NCBI GenBank assembly: GCA_022376515.1
Contig: WTXI01000001.1
Coordinates: 868,001 to 932,000 of the forward strand
Length of the DNA stretch: 64,000 nt
Source: Lactifluus volemus
Lineage: Eukaryota > Basidiomycota > Agaricomycetes > Russulales > Russulaceae
Direction of reading: 5' to 3'
Under the pieces are notes generated by a model that was not told the DNA's origin, made no database searches, and was given only the letters and a program-made list of their open reading frames with translations. The position numbers and the translations under genes were made by a program. This document shows, piece by piece, positions 31,013 through 43,122 of this stretch. The first letter of the stretch is position 1. Every line of letters begins with the position of its first letter.

Positions 31013-33801
31013 ATGCCAAAGCATTCCCAATCTTCTGCCTCTGCATCTCGGCATTCTCTACGCAGAAACCAGGTTCGCGTTTCCCATTTCTTTCCTCTTA
31101 TCTTTCAACTTGCTTCATACTGCCCCCAAATAGGCTTGCCTCACTTGTCGCAAGAGGAAACTGGTATACCTTTCCTTTATTTCTTTCCATCTCGCGACTC
31201 TAACAAATCACATATTCTTAGAGATGTGATGCCGCCCGTCCCACTGTGCCACTTGCGTCAAGTGGGTCCTCAGAACCTAGCTGGTTTCTCTTCTCGATCT
31301 GACCTTTCCGCTAGGCAATGGCATGCTCAAATCAGTGTACCTCCCCCACCCGGATACGCGTAAGTCGTCTTCGTTATTTTTTTGCGTTCATCTCGTTCTC
31401 ATCCCTCTATAGTCACCCTACTGAACCTCAGTGCTCATATGACCCAGTGGAGGGTCTACCGCTTGCACCCGATGCTGATCCCATAGAGAAAATCAGAGAA
31501 TTAGAAGAACAAGTTGGTGCGTTATTTTTACTCTGTGACTGTACAAGTACTCTTACGTTTCGGTAGCCACACTCTCGAAGAGATTGAAATCACAGAGGGA
31601 CAGCATTTCGCTTTCCCGATCTCAGTCTCCCAATCACTTGCGCCCACCTTCCAGTCACCACCTTACTCATTCTCCAACCTCCAGCTCTATCGCCTTATCC
31701 CCTGAATTTGAACCTTGTGGCATTGCCGCACCTAGCCCGTGGTCTCAGACCACCCTGGATCTGAATGCCATCCCTACAAGTAGCATCCAGAGTAGTAGTC
31801 CGGAGATGCTCCCTTCCAAGTCTAGTCGTCGTACAGACTCCTTATCCGGCCTCATTTACTCAGGGTGGAACCCCGACTTACCCGAGCCCAGTGTTCTCGA
31901 TCACTAGTTCGTCCATCATTGACTCTGATTCTATCTATTCCAACCCATTTCCTCCTGTAGCATAGACATTTTCTTCAAGTGTGATCCTTGTGGCTCTCGG
32001 ATCTTGCACAGGCCGGATTTTCTAACGTCGATGAAGCTTCCTCCCAAAAATCCTGGTTTTCCCCACTCTGCTATTCTTCACGCCATTGTAAATCCCCTCA
32101 TTCCTTGTCTTCCCAGCCACTGATCTTTTATCCCAGTGTGCCTCAGCGTCCCGCTGGGTTTCAAAAAACATAATCACCCTCCCCGACGGCACGCGACGAG
32201 ACCGATTTGCCGAGTTCCATGCTAGCAAAACGCGTTCATACATTGACAAAACCATGGCCAGTGGAGAGGATATATTTGCCGTTATGCAGGCTTGCGTCTT
32301 ACTGTCTTGGTACTTCTATTCCGAGGGCCGTTGGGTCGAGATCTGGGTGTTTGCCGGTTTCCAGACACGGACGGCGATACCACTTCGCTTGAACTATCCT
32401 GGGACGTTCGCGAGACAAAACGGCAATTCGCCTGGCGCCTACCTGGCGCCGCCCAATGACGCCCTCGAATTGGAACTTCGGCGCCGCACATGGTGGATGT
32501 CGGTCCTTTTTGATCGCATCGTCTCTGTGGGTGGATGGGTCCACGGTATCGATGAGCGTGATATCGGAACAGAACTTCCCCTCCGCAGTCAGGACTTTGA
32601 GAACAACGTGGGTGATTACGTCAGAATCGAATCGAGCACTCGTCTGATCGTCTTTGTAGCGGGACATGCCAGACAATCCGCAGAGTCTGTTCACCCCAGA
32701 CGTCTTCACTATTCATCCAGTAGAATATACGGACTCATTCCTGCTGCTCATCAAGGCTATGATGTTATTCGGCAAAGTTACCGACTTTGGCGTCAGAACG
32801 AATCTCCGGGCTTTGGTGCCACCATCCAGAATCCAGAATCCCTTCGTCATTCCAGGGTTTGAGGACTTGGACCGGCTGTTGTGTATGGATTTCATTGCCA
32901 GCCTTCCTCCATGCTTCAGGAGCGGTTTTGGTGAATTGGAAAGTATGTACGGTGGCGGAGGGCTTGACACGGATCTTTTTATGGTTCATCTTGTTCCGCA
33001 TGCGTACGTGACTCTAACTCTGCGCGACCAATCCCCTCACTTGCCTTCAAGTGCGACAATCACGCTGCACAACCCTTACATAAATTTCTCACATCCTGAG
33101 GGCATCTCTACTTCGCGCTGCCTCAACGCATCTCGTGCCATCCTTACGCAACATTACACCCTCACCGCTTCGTCGTTTGACATCACCAGGTTGCATCCCT
33201 TTGTGACGGTATGAAAATTCCTGTAGGAATGAGGGTGGGGTGCTTAGTCAATCATCCAGATCTGTTGGTACTTGGCAGCTGTTGTCCAAATTCAGTTGTG
33301 CAAGTATTACATCGAAATTGGGGACACCGATCGAGAATACGGTGTCTGGGGCGTGATCAACGTTCTTCGGTAAGAATCGGAGCTTTTACGCGGTATTCCG
33401 CGGCTCATCTTTCTCCTAGATTCGCGATGACCGACTACGGCAAGCGTTCTCCCATTGGAAGTACGTTATCAGCGATACTCGGCGAGGTCACTTGTGCTAA
33501 GCGAAATTTTATCTCACCAGCACGGCAAGAAAAACTGTTGCAGGGACTCATGACCGAAATCGTCCGTATGACTAGTCAGCAGCAGCCTCTCGAAGTCGGC
33601 ATTCCCCTCTATCCGTTCTCGCATGCGGGCGTGTTCTCCAAACAGGCACCAGGAAATGACAAAGACGGAGGTCATATACTCGTCGCTCCGCTTCCTCCGA
33701 GCCCATCATATGAAGAAACGGTCTCACCATCCCACAGTTCTCCTGCACAGTCGAACATGTCACCTCCAGCTACTGCTGGACTGGCATGGGTCTCACGTTA
33801 G
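31013..33801 (+). CDS. Zn2Cys6 fungal transcription factor (second copy), zinc cluster frameshifted
   Basis: Start MPKHSQSSASASRHSLRRNQ, then across introns ACLTCRKRKL and RCDAARPT. The next cysteines (CATCVK) lie in another frame because one base is missing near 31245; the sixth Cys is in TEPQCSYDP. The linker has IEKIRELEEQV, then a Ser-rich region. The middle-homology domain is clear: IFFKCDPCGSRILHRPDFL, SAILHAICASASRWV, RRRTWWMSVLFDRIVSVGG, DNPQSLFTPDVFTIHPVEYTDSFLL. The C-terminal part (QLCKYYIEIGDT, YGVWGVINVLRFAMTDYG) is intact, with stop TAG at 33799-33801. It resembles the regulator at 21.7-24.7 kb in length, exon layout and domain order. As given, a full zinc cluster is not encoded; an alternative splice donor discussed in the findings could bypass the break. 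Confidence 0.8.
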
Positions 33802-34014
33802 ACATTTTACGATCTTATTTCGTCTTATGGAACCAGCGGCGCAGTTGCACCGCATTATTATCATCTGGACTTTTTCTTTGTTGCTTGAGCTTTCCACTGT
33901 AATGTACTGTAGTATGATGCGTTCGTTTCCTTCTCTGCTCTCTTGTAGCTGATGTGGTCATAAATTTGTTTCGGATTGTAACTAAATGGAAGGACGGTTC
34001 TGACTCAAATTGAA

Positions 34015-34960
34015 GGTTCCCATGAGTTGCCTTCCGCTAATTTCCGCTGCTCGGCCTCCAGCATTGCATCAAAGTTTTGTTGCTCAGCCGGTCGCTCTGC
34101 TGCCAGATCTTGGGACTTTTTAGACTGATCAGTATCACCTTTTAGCCGACTGGCATTTTGCCTCAGTTCATCCCATGAAGATCGCGTGGCTATATTGCGC
34201 GCATGTTCTGCTCTAATCTCCTCCCAGCGACTTTTGGGCTGAGAAGTCTGTGTTGAAGCTAAAAATAAATAAACATGCAGGGTCGATGTTGCAGACAGAA
34301 CGAGAGTGACAAGCGAAGAGACGCACAGGGTAAATTAGCCGAGCGAGACAGAGTGGATCTGTTAACGGGGGATCCCCCCTCCCACCCTCTTGACTTAATG
34401 GCGGTATCGGCGAGTTCCGGGCTCTCATTCTCGAAAGTCGGGTATGTGGGGTTGGTCTGCGTATCTGGTGGCTTTTCGCCTAGCCTGGTCTGGATGTTAT
34501 CTAACGCCTGAAAGAACGCCGTTCGGTTGTCCAGATTGCGGAAAAAGTCGGCATGCGCGTTGGCGCGTACAACGGTTCCTCCTGTGAAGCCACCTGAAAA
34601 AGCAAGAGCGGCGAAGGCTGTGATCCGATGGTTGGGGATCGACGGGCGTCGGAACATTTGGCGCCAGACGACGATAGACAGTGTACCGATGATGCCACCG
34701 GCAATCTGAGGAGAAGGTAAAGTAAGAAACGAGGGCATGGATGACACTGGGGTGCAGGATTAACGGACAGAGTAATAGCGTTGAGGACCGGGGAAAAAGT
34801 CGACCGCAGCGTCAAAATCATGCCGTGTTATGACGCCATCCTCAAGCTCTGGACGGAGAAGTTGTTCTGTACGAGATCGAGTATTGAAGTTATTTTCGAG
34901 CCAAGAGAGAGGGATTGGGACGGGGTGTGCGGGTGGAGGTGGTGGAGGATGTGCCTGCAT
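34015..34960 (-). CDS. Predicted two-helix membrane protein, probably mitochondrial
   Basis: On the minus strand with three exons. I do not recognise a named family. Start MQAHPPPPPPAHPVP, then an amphipathic region (WLENNFNTRSRTEQLLRPEL, FFPGPQRYYS). Two hydrophobic segments follow (IAGGIIGTLSIVVW and ITAFAALAFSGGFTGGTVV) separated by a basic loop (RQMFRRPSIPNHR). A soluble polar tail has a motif I have seen in small mitochondrial proteins (PKSRWEEIR, SSWDELRQ). Stop TGA at 34017-34015. Exon 2 runs to a GTGCGT donor near 34334 and exon 3 starts after the TTTTAG near 34262. The gene is divergent from the RhoGEF over 115 bases. An organelle location is inference from the basic amphipathic N-terminal half and the paired short helices. 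Confidence 0.6.
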
Positions 34961-35075
34961 GAGTTTGATGACCTGCGACGCGAACGCGATACGGCTTGTT
35001 TGGGCGCTCTTTCATCCGACTTGTGTCCATACATTCAAAGCAGGCTCGATTCAGAATCAGTCCATCCGAACACTT

Positions 35076-38000
35076 ATGAGCGCACGCGCACCTGAACTAC
35101 TTCAATCGAATAAGGCTCTCCCCTCAATCGCAAAGGAAAGCCTCCCCCGGACTCCTCGTCCACATCCAGGGGACAATTTTCCTTTGCCACCTCAGCCACC
35201 ACCAAAACAATTTCCTGACCAGGAGAAGCCACCACAACACGCTAATGGTCAGCATCCGCTCGTTATCGACGTCGGTCTTTCGAATGGATCTTCAGGCCAA
35301 GGTATCCAACACACACTTTTTTTTTCCCCCTCCGAATTGCCTCTCACATATGGCGTGTTACACTCAGATGACCTCACCCATTCTCTTCCCATTTCTCCCA
35401 GCCCAGATGGACGTACAAAGCGCTTAAATCCACTTGTAGACCTTATCGAGAGCGAGAAAGTTTATGTCGATCAACTGACAGGTATTATTCGGGTACGTCC
35501 CCCCCCACCCCCCACCCCCCAAGTGCACTGTCTCTTATCCAATTGCTGATCATTCATACAGAAAGTCGCCTCGGCATGGTCGCGCAACAACCTCCCTCCT
35601 CATGATCTTGATCTTATGTTTAGAAGCATCGAGGGTGTGTATAAAGCAGATCGGTCCTTACTCTCGGTCTGTCCCTTTCAATCTCATTTCGAATCGTATT
35701 CGCACAACTGACAATGTCGAATCAGCGCCTGAAAGAAATTGGGACCAGTCCTTCCTCGCCAAAGGCCCTCGGTGACCTCCTTATGCGATGGGTAGGTGGG
35801 GACAAATGAGCCTCATGGCATGGCCTCATGTTATTTGACAGATTGACCAACTCGAGGCTCCGTATACGTTATACGCTGAGCGGTACTGTGTCGACTTTGA
35901 CACATGGGAACCCGTGCGCGGGAACTCTCGTCTTCCGGACGTCCTTGCGACGTTTTCCTCAACATGTCCACCTTCATTGGCCGGTTCAGATTCGTCAGTC
36001 TGGACGCTCGACGAGCTCTTCCTCCTCCCAAAGGGACGTCTGAAGTATTTCAAGAAACTGTACGGGCGTTTGTTGAAGGGAACGCAACCGGGTCGAAGCG
36101 ACCACAAGTTGTTAGCTAGCGCCTCCGAGAAACTTGACAAGATGCTATCCCATTTGGATGCCCGAGCAAACATAAAGGCTGGATCATCAACGCCAGCTGC
36201 TCTAGAAACAGAAGATGAAGTCGTGGTTGATCTCCGCAGCCCAGCTGAACCACCAAAAATGCAGGAAGTCCCGACTCCGACGGGGAGCGAGACGAGTTCA
36301 GCCAGAGGATCTAGTCTCTCCAGCCCGTGGGTTGCGTCGCTCGTTTTGATGGGAATAGGTCATTGACGATTCTCTCAGTGCCAGGTCCTCCAATGTCACT
36401 AGCGTGTCCTCCATACCACGAAGTTCAATAGGCGACCTGTCGTCGATCTCTCTAATGGACCTCGAGAACCGCTTGGCAGCGGAAAGATGTATAGACATAT
36501 TCACCATGAAGCCAAAGGTAATCACTCAGATGACCTTTTCTGCACGGCGCCCCTGCTGACTATCGACCAGCCAGTGCGCCTTCAGATCTTACCTCCTTCA
36601 TTGCCCTACGCAAGGACAATGAGAATTGGCGTCGAAACGACTGTCCGCTTCATCCCTCGGTCAACAGGATTTGAAATCAACCACGCAGAGGGTCGAGTGT
36701 TTATTCTGTCTGACCTTTTCCTTCTTTGCGAACAAATGGCACCTGGTGAAAAGAGCACAGAAAGCCCCGGGGCGGATTTGTGGCTACTTTACCCACCCTT
36801 GGCGGGAAAACACCTTAAAGTGGCAAAAATAGAAGGCGAAGGTTGGACTCGCCTTTGATTTATGAATACCAGTGACTGACCTCGCAAACATGCAGAACGT
36901 GCAGTAGAAGTGACTGTTCTGAGAAAGGAAAAATTGATTTTGACATTTTCATCTCCGGCGATACAAGAGAGCGTGCTCTCTGCGCTTAACGAGTGCATTG
37001 AGTTTGCAAGTGCAGGTAAGCACCCTACTTTCAACGACCTTCTTGAAGTTGAGAACTTTCTGTGAAATCAGTCCATGCTGCTTCCAAGCACCCACTTCCG
37101 CCCATGCCGAAGCTGAATAATGTCCCTAAGCCTCCTAGAGATGGCATTCCGTCGTCCCAAACGGCCCCTGATTTGCATCAATCTAACACTCTGCCTCAAA
37201 GCAGTCGTAGCCCTTCGCCACACCGAATTTCCTCGCCTATTGGCAGTTTCAGCGGCTCAGCGTCTCGCCAGGGTTCTGGTCCTCCTTCAAGGAACAGTCA
37301 CGATATCGCCCCGGGTCCGTTAATGTCGCCCACCGGCATGTCAAGCCCGGCTCACTCCCTTGAAGCCCAAACTCAGCAAGGTGGTGGCTGGACACAGCCA
37401 GCCCACGATCCTCATTCAGCTCAGAAATACCCGGGTCGCCAACCCTCTCAACCTGACGTCTTGAATAACAGCGTCGGGCATCCGCAGTTTGCAAGTGGGA
37501 CCCCGCTTGGTCCCGCGCCCATTCCTCAAAGCCCACCAGCTCAGTCCATGGCCCCGGCTCCCAGAACTGGCCCCCTTCCCGGCCAGATAGTTAGTCCTGG
37601 GCAATTTTTTCCCCTACAACGCGCCACAAGCGCAGAACCAATTGGCAGACGCGGTCCGCCCCTTGGACTTGCTCACGCCCAGCAGCCCATGCACGGCGCA
37701 GATCCTTCTTTCGCACAGAGAGGGCCTCAACGTTTACCTTCAAGCCATATGAATGGCCCATTTGTGCCTCCAAATTCTTCTTACGCCGCTCCAACCAGCC
37801 TCTCACCTCCGGAGCAACCCTTCCAAGGCGGCCTTCGTAAGAGCCCATCTGCCTTTAACCTCACTTCGCACCCCGAGCAAGGGCACACTCCTCCATTTGA
37901 CGTACCTCCACGCCCAGGAATGGCTAGTAGCCCCATGCCGCAGCCACGTGCACACTCCATGGGGTCGATGGGTGAGCAACTTCGCGCTGTCCTTCCTTCC

Positions 38001-38435
38001 GCGCAGTTCCGTGCTCCATCAGTGGGCGTCGGATCGCCAAGTCCACCCACCTCGCCGCCGATGAATAATCGGGCCCTGACTGGCCCCGTCACGTCCACCA
38101 TCTCTGCGCAGATGAAGTGCAAGGTATTCTTGAAGCAGGGTCACGCGCAGTGGAAGTCACTTGGCTCTGCCAAGCTGAAGCTATACTGTGAGCACCCAAC
38201 CAACGTGAAACAGCTCGTAGTGGAAGCGGAAGACAAGAATAAGTCCGTGTTGATCTCGACAATTGTGCTCACCGACGGTGTCGAGCGTGTTGGAAAGACG
38301 GGTGTGGCGGTCGAGCTGAGCGACAAGGGTGCGCGCACGGGAATCATTTACATGATTCAGTTGCGCACCGAACAAGCTACTGTTGGACTATACGAGGGTC
38401 TCTTGGCCGGTTCAGACAGGAACGTTATAATGTGA
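35076..38435 (+). CDS. DH-domain RhoGEF with PH-like region
   Basis: About 1,000 residues over roughly eight exons. Dbl-homology (DH) proteins load GTP onto Rho-family GTPases. An N-terminal Pro-rich stretch leads into the DH domain (LNPLVDLIESEKVYVDQL, ASAWSRNNLPPHDLDLMFRS, YAERYCVDFDTW, then MDLENRLAAERCIDIFTMKPK). A PH-like segment follows (RFIPRSTGFEINHAEGRVFILSDLFLLCE, LWLLYPPLAGKHLKV). After a 250-residue Ser/Pro/Gln-rich linker, the C-terminus has a second beta-rich domain (CKVFLKQGHAQWKSLGSAKLKL) resembling Ran-binding/PH folds. The start at 35076 is the first ATG of the frame after the divergent promoter. The exons I tested join without a frameshift. The RAC1 gene in this window is a plausible substrate, but that is inference. 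Confidence 0.82.
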
Positions 38436-38767
38436 TCATTCATAACAGTCGGACGCTCTCGCATTTCTGGGATAAACTTCATTCACGCTCGCTCTTTCAC
38501 ACGCATATTTCTTTTCATTGGTTAGTTCATTGCTTCCTTAGCCTCTACATACCCAGTTGGTAGTTACATCCACCAGAAGATAAGACCTATAGGATTGACC
38601 AATATAGAAACGGTTTTCATAATAATAACATTGTAGTTAACGACCTGTCATTAACTTGAGCGGCAAGGCCGGAGACCGTGATCGTTATCCCTTTCCGTGG
38701 GACTCGAGGCAAGTACTGTAGTGTTCAAGCTTCCTTGGAGAGGACTAACTTAAACTTGCATCGACAA
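38436..38767. repeat. Diverged copy of the NGL2 3' end and downstream sequence (copy 1)
   Basis: From about 38468 (GGGATAAACTTCATTCACGC) to 38700, this sequence matches 44761-45010 in the same orientation at roughly 75-80% by eye. It includes the part corresponding to the last codons of NGL2. A 47-base block at 38721-38767 (starting GTGTTCAAGCTTCC) matches 44695-44741 with two differences. In copy 1 the 47-mer follows the long block, and in copy 2 it precedes it. It lies directly after the RhoGEF stop codon. Confidence 0.7.
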
Positions 38768-38934
38768 TGTAATAGACAAAAAGGTTCGACATGTAATTAT
38801 GAGTGATCAAATTACACCAGTCAAAACTTCTGTAGTTGAACTCGAGTCACTGATTGCATCGCAAAGATATCAGACTTTGAGTCTTTGACGCATCCTTTCA
38901 TATTCATGTCATTTATGTAAAGGAAACAGAATGT

Positions 38935-39891
38935 CTCTGTTGCAACTACTGATATCTTCTGCTGTTCCATTCCAGCTTGTGCCCTCCATCCGTCAGGAAT
39001 TCCAAGATGGCATGGCACGTGATGCAGCAAGGATGTCTTCAATGACGACTTCATTGAGAGGAGGAATAGCGTATCCACCACCATTTGCAGTCTGAGTCCT
39101 TGTGGGCTGCAACGAATTGCCATTGTTGTGGTTGTGGTTGTCGCCAGTCTCATCACGAATGAATGAATCTGATGTGCTATCATATATGCCGGAGGACGTG
39201 ATCCAGTCTTGCCAAGTGATGTCATCAGGTATCATGGGTTCAGTGGGTCGGAAAGGGCGAAAGCCACGGACCCGCATCTCATGGATGATGAATAGGGATG
39301 GGAATGGGCAATATTGATGCTGTATATCAAGTGCAACAGCTTTTCCATGGTGGGCTGAGGAAGAGGTCCAAGAATGGACTCAGGATCACGAGAGTAGTCA
39401 ACAAGTATAAACCTAGAGATCTGTTTGCAGTAAGCATGTAGAATTCTACAGCAATGAAGGAACAAATATACTGTTGGGATGTAGCGTATAAATGAAGAGT
39501 ACCCATTGAATGCAACCCGGTGATTAGGACACATATAGAGGCCATTACGTGGTTCATGCCCAGGCTCATCTTTTGCCTGCCTAGGTAGCCATCTGCGCTC
39601 CTTGAGCTGAGACCACTAAGTTTCTCATTAGCTAAGAGGAGTTCGAATAAGGGTTTGACCTACGACATCCCACTCTGCAGGCATAATAAGATGACAAATT
39701 TGAAGACTCTCTGTGCAAGATAATCCACAGACAATGCAGCGAGGTTTTCCACGGAATGTGTCTCGTTGTATTACTTCAGTTTCGAATGCAGTAGTTGTCG
39801 ATGGAGCTGACGAAGGGCGATCTGAACAGCTGTACCCAGAAGGTGGTCCATCAGATGGGAGAGGAACTGGAAACATGGGGAGGGGTGCCAT
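38935..39891 (-). pseudogene. HNH-type family protein, degenerate copy
   Basis: On the minus strand, MAPLPMFPVP... at 39891. It is homologous along its length to the plus-strand copy at 60328-61284. Shared parts: GPPSGYSCSD, QRDTF, CIVCG (metal-binding Cys pair), LQICHLIMP, RNGLYMCPNH-x-x-FN (the His and Asn of an HNH-like fold), IRYIPT, HGKAVALDIQH, FPSLFIIHEMRVRGF, DDITWQDWI and a C-terminal MPSW. Two lesions: one base missing at about 39353, between LPQP and HHGKAV, and a TGA at 38995-38993 (MPSWNS*). The stop lies in front of sequence that still resembles the normal tail (RMEGTSWNGTAEDIS). HNH-like families of this kind are expanded in some agaricomycetes; their function is unknown. Confidence 0.7.
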
Positions 39892-41438
39892 ATGGGTTAG
39901 TTATAAAGTGAAGTGTCAGTGCCCCTAAACAGGCTTACCAACCCAAACAGCCAAAAGGTCCCGGGCTCGTGATGCTACCAGATAATAGATGCGGTGTGCG
40001 GCAAAGCGATGATAAATATATAGATACCATTGCCGATCATTGAAACTAGAAACTAGAAATTGCCCTCCAGTCAAAACCCCGCCTCCGTGCCAATCGTGCG
40101 CCTGTGCTGAGAGTACTAGTACTGTTAAGTCATTGACACCCACGCGCCGGAACCGAAGTCACCGATATCATTACTAGACGCTCTTTGATGGCTCTCATGT
40201 CAGTCTGAATCGGGGAACAGCACCTCCGGCATGGGGGAGTGCGTAGAAATGAAGCGAGGTTAATTGCAGGGCCATCGCTGAAGAATCAGGTGTCCGCTTT
40301 CCGGCGGAAATTCGTTTCAATGTAGTAGTACTGGTAAGCTCGACAGAACTGGTAACGTCTCCATGGGGGCTGGCGTCCGAGTCGAGATCTAGAGCTGTGG
40401 CGGCACCAGAAAATGCAAACGTAAAGGATGTTGATTCTCCTCTGAGTCCGCTGGTATCTGGGAATCGGCATGGAGGCTAGGTGTGTATTAAGGAGGACTC
40501 ACCAGCACTTACCGACTTGCTGCCGCATTACCATAATATGGAGACGTCTGTCTGCGACTGCGACGACGGATGGAGTTCATCACAGGAGGGATCCGGTTTA
40601 TTCTCACCAATGAGGGTGTTTCTTATTAAACTCTTAATTGCAAAAGTGCACGGTGACGACACGTTTCGACACTCGTGACACGATAGCGGTGTGGGACAGG
40701 TCAAATTGTATACCGTTTCCCTTTTTCCAGTGACTTAATGTACTGTACGATATACCAAAAAAATAAGTGACTTCGACGCGCCTCCCCTCAGTATGCATTA
40801 GTTGCACTCCTCTTTTGTCACCAGTACCGCTTGGTGAACAACAGACTCGCGGATCTCGACTTCAATGTCAGTAATACTCAGGATGTTTGTAGTCAATGCT
40901 TGACGCGGTGACGCCGGCACTGACTGTGCCTTGAGGTCTGAGCTCCATCGGAAATCTTGAGTGAAGTACACTTGGGACATGGCTTTGGGCTGCCGGGGGC
41001 CCGGGGTTCAAGTTATAGTAACGACAAGCCTGACACGCCTTTCAATGCTAAAACCCATGTCACCCCGGCCAGCACATGCAGTAGGAAGCCAAGAGCATCT
41101 TCGTCTTATGTAGCATGTTGCACTATATTGTAACAAGTGGAGATTTGTTTTAAAGAAAATGTCCGAGTCCCCAACTCTCAAGCGGTCGATAATCCTCCAG
41201 ACGGTCCCATCTACTCCGACCCTCCCCCCCCCCCCCCCCGGGCAGTGCCCCCGCTGCCATAACCTCTGCCATTTCACCCCCGTTTCCCCCTCCCGAAGGA
41301 CGCAGCGTGGTGCCACGTGTTGCGGCAGCCTCCGAGAATGGGATCAGGCAATAACACACAGCCCATAGCGTATGCGCCTCGTGCCTTTCTTCGTTTCTTG
41401 CATTGAATGACCTGCCGTAGCCACGAAATGAGATGTTT
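39892..41438. other. Gene-poor accessory stretch
   Basis: About 1.5 kb with only short, featureless open frames. It includes a run of 16 C at about 41224-41239. I see no recognisable gene, tRNA or transposon protein. Confidence 0.4.
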
Positions 41439-42999
41439 TTAAAGACTGAGCCGTGATATGAATAAGCGACTCGAAGTCATTCGTGGAGGTTGTTCCCATA
41501 GCCCAGTAGCCAGTGCGATACCTTCTGCCGCGGTTTTATTCCCAACTATGAAAAGGCTGTGTAGCAAGGGGAGTACTTCTGCAACTGATTCTCCCGTGAG
41601 ACCTTGTAACGCAAGTGCGATGGATGACTCTAGCATGGCAGGTATGTCAAGACGCTGAACAGAGGGAAATATATGAAAAAGTTGGGACCATAGCATGGGA
41701 TCCATCTCGGATTGGTCTTGTTTGATCCCGCGCTGCCGGTGGCACTTGATGTTGAGTGACTTGATGCGAGAGCAGAAGGGCAGAATCTGACTGCATATCC
41801 GTGTTACAGAAATGACTTGCCAATCCAACCTAGTGCAATCGATATACAATGAGGGAGGGATTGCGGAATGACACGTCGGATCTGAGGGAAAGAGATAGAG
41901 GCCCTAAAATGCAGATCGAATTCCAGGGTTAGACTGGATGACCTGAACGAGTCCAGAAGACTAATAAATCGGATGGTTTGGGGGATATCAGAGAGAAACT
42001 CGGTGTAAAAGCCAAATTGAGCCCAATGGAAGAAGGTCATCTGAAAGTCATCGAGTAGAGGAGCATCGATTCGGGCTGCGAGGAGTTCCATGTACTCGCT
42101 CGTGCCTTCAAATTCCAACCGAGTGAGAGCGGGGAGAACAAAACGGGGTAAAAGTGGAACTTGGTTTATTATCTCTTTGAGGGAAATGAGCTCGGTTTTC
42201 TCGAAATCGATAATAAGGGATTTGAGCTTTGGCAGCGCAGACAGGGATGTGGCCATTTCCTCAGGCGGAATGTACCCAGAATAAGGTATATTGAAAAGAT
42301 GAAGAGATGTGAGGTCGCTTGTCGACGAGAGGAATCGTGGCAACGACGGAAATGTGATATTGCAGAGAGCGAGATCTTGTAGAGATGGGGCAGATCCATT
42401 CAAGAATGTATCGGAAAGAGGCAGTCTAGATGACTTTAATGTAAGGGATCTCAATGCCGGAAACGGCTTCTGCATCATCGCGATAATTCCGAGTCGTTCC
42501 TGTAGATAATCCAGAGAGGAGAAATAAATCTGCTGTACACGATCACGTTGCTCCAATGCAGCAACGGTATTGTCCATCAAGGGGTCGATAAGGCTGTCCC
42601 AGTTGCCGGTTAGGATAACGAGAGGAAGGGGTGGCCAGACATCCAATGACTTCCTCACAGGCGATTCTACCGTACAAATAAGCTGCAGATTGAGACGAAT
42701 TGGTGATTCGAAAATGATGTATCGCCATCGTTGGCATACATGCACTAAGTTCTTCCAATTCCATGCAAACTTTTTGTCTTTGTCGGGGACAACTTGGTAA
42801 AACTCAAATACTACTAGAAGGACATCGTCAGGGAGAGATCCGATTGTTACTTGTTGGAACCCCTGACCCTGGCCTGCACGATATAACACAGCTCAGCAAG
42901 TTATGGTTGTCCCAGATGAGCCTTACCTGGCCCTTGTTGAATCAACGATGTGGTCTGTTGAAGTGCAACAATGTTTTTGCTGTCGGAACAACGATCCAT
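41439..42999 (-). CDS. F-box/leucine-rich protein, frameshifted
   Basis: On the minus strand. A first exon from 42999 (MDRCSDSKNIVALQQ) splices into an F-box: IGSLPDDVLLVVFEFYQV, WNWKNLVHVCQRWRYIIFESP. Leucine-rich segments follow (FPALRSLTLKSS, APSLQDLALCNI, LTSLHLFNI, LPKLKSLIIDF). F-box proteins of this type recruit substrates to SCF ubiquitin ligases, and such genes are numerous and fast-evolving in agaricomycetes. The conserved C-terminal part (TRLDWQVISVTRICSQILPF, LWSQLFHIFPSVQRLDIP, ALQGLTGESVAEVLPLLHSL) is in a different frame from the N-terminal part. The switch is near 41845-41850 and needs one added base. As given, the N-terminal frame stops at 41804. It may be a pseudogene or a sequence error. 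Confidence 0.75.
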
Positions 43000-43122
43000 T
43001 TGCGTCAAAGGGAACCCCAGGTTGACTTTGACTGGTGTCACTGTTTGTGATGACTCGGATTACCACTTAGCCAAATTACGTAACTCGCTGGCACGGGCCG
43101 GATTTGCCAGGATACTCCACTA

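Noticed and set aside
21748..33801. A secondary-metabolite or nutrient-use cluster around the two regulators
   Set aside because: The genes between them (prephenate dehydratase, CPSF30, YjbQ, DUF3602) are mostly housekeeping and no synthase, P450 or transporter set is present.
36330..36385. Apparent frameshift in the RhoGEF before the AERCIDIFTM block
   Set aside because: A canonical intron (GTGGGT to CTCTCAG, about 52 bases) joins SSP to ARSSNVTS in phase, so no missing base is needed.
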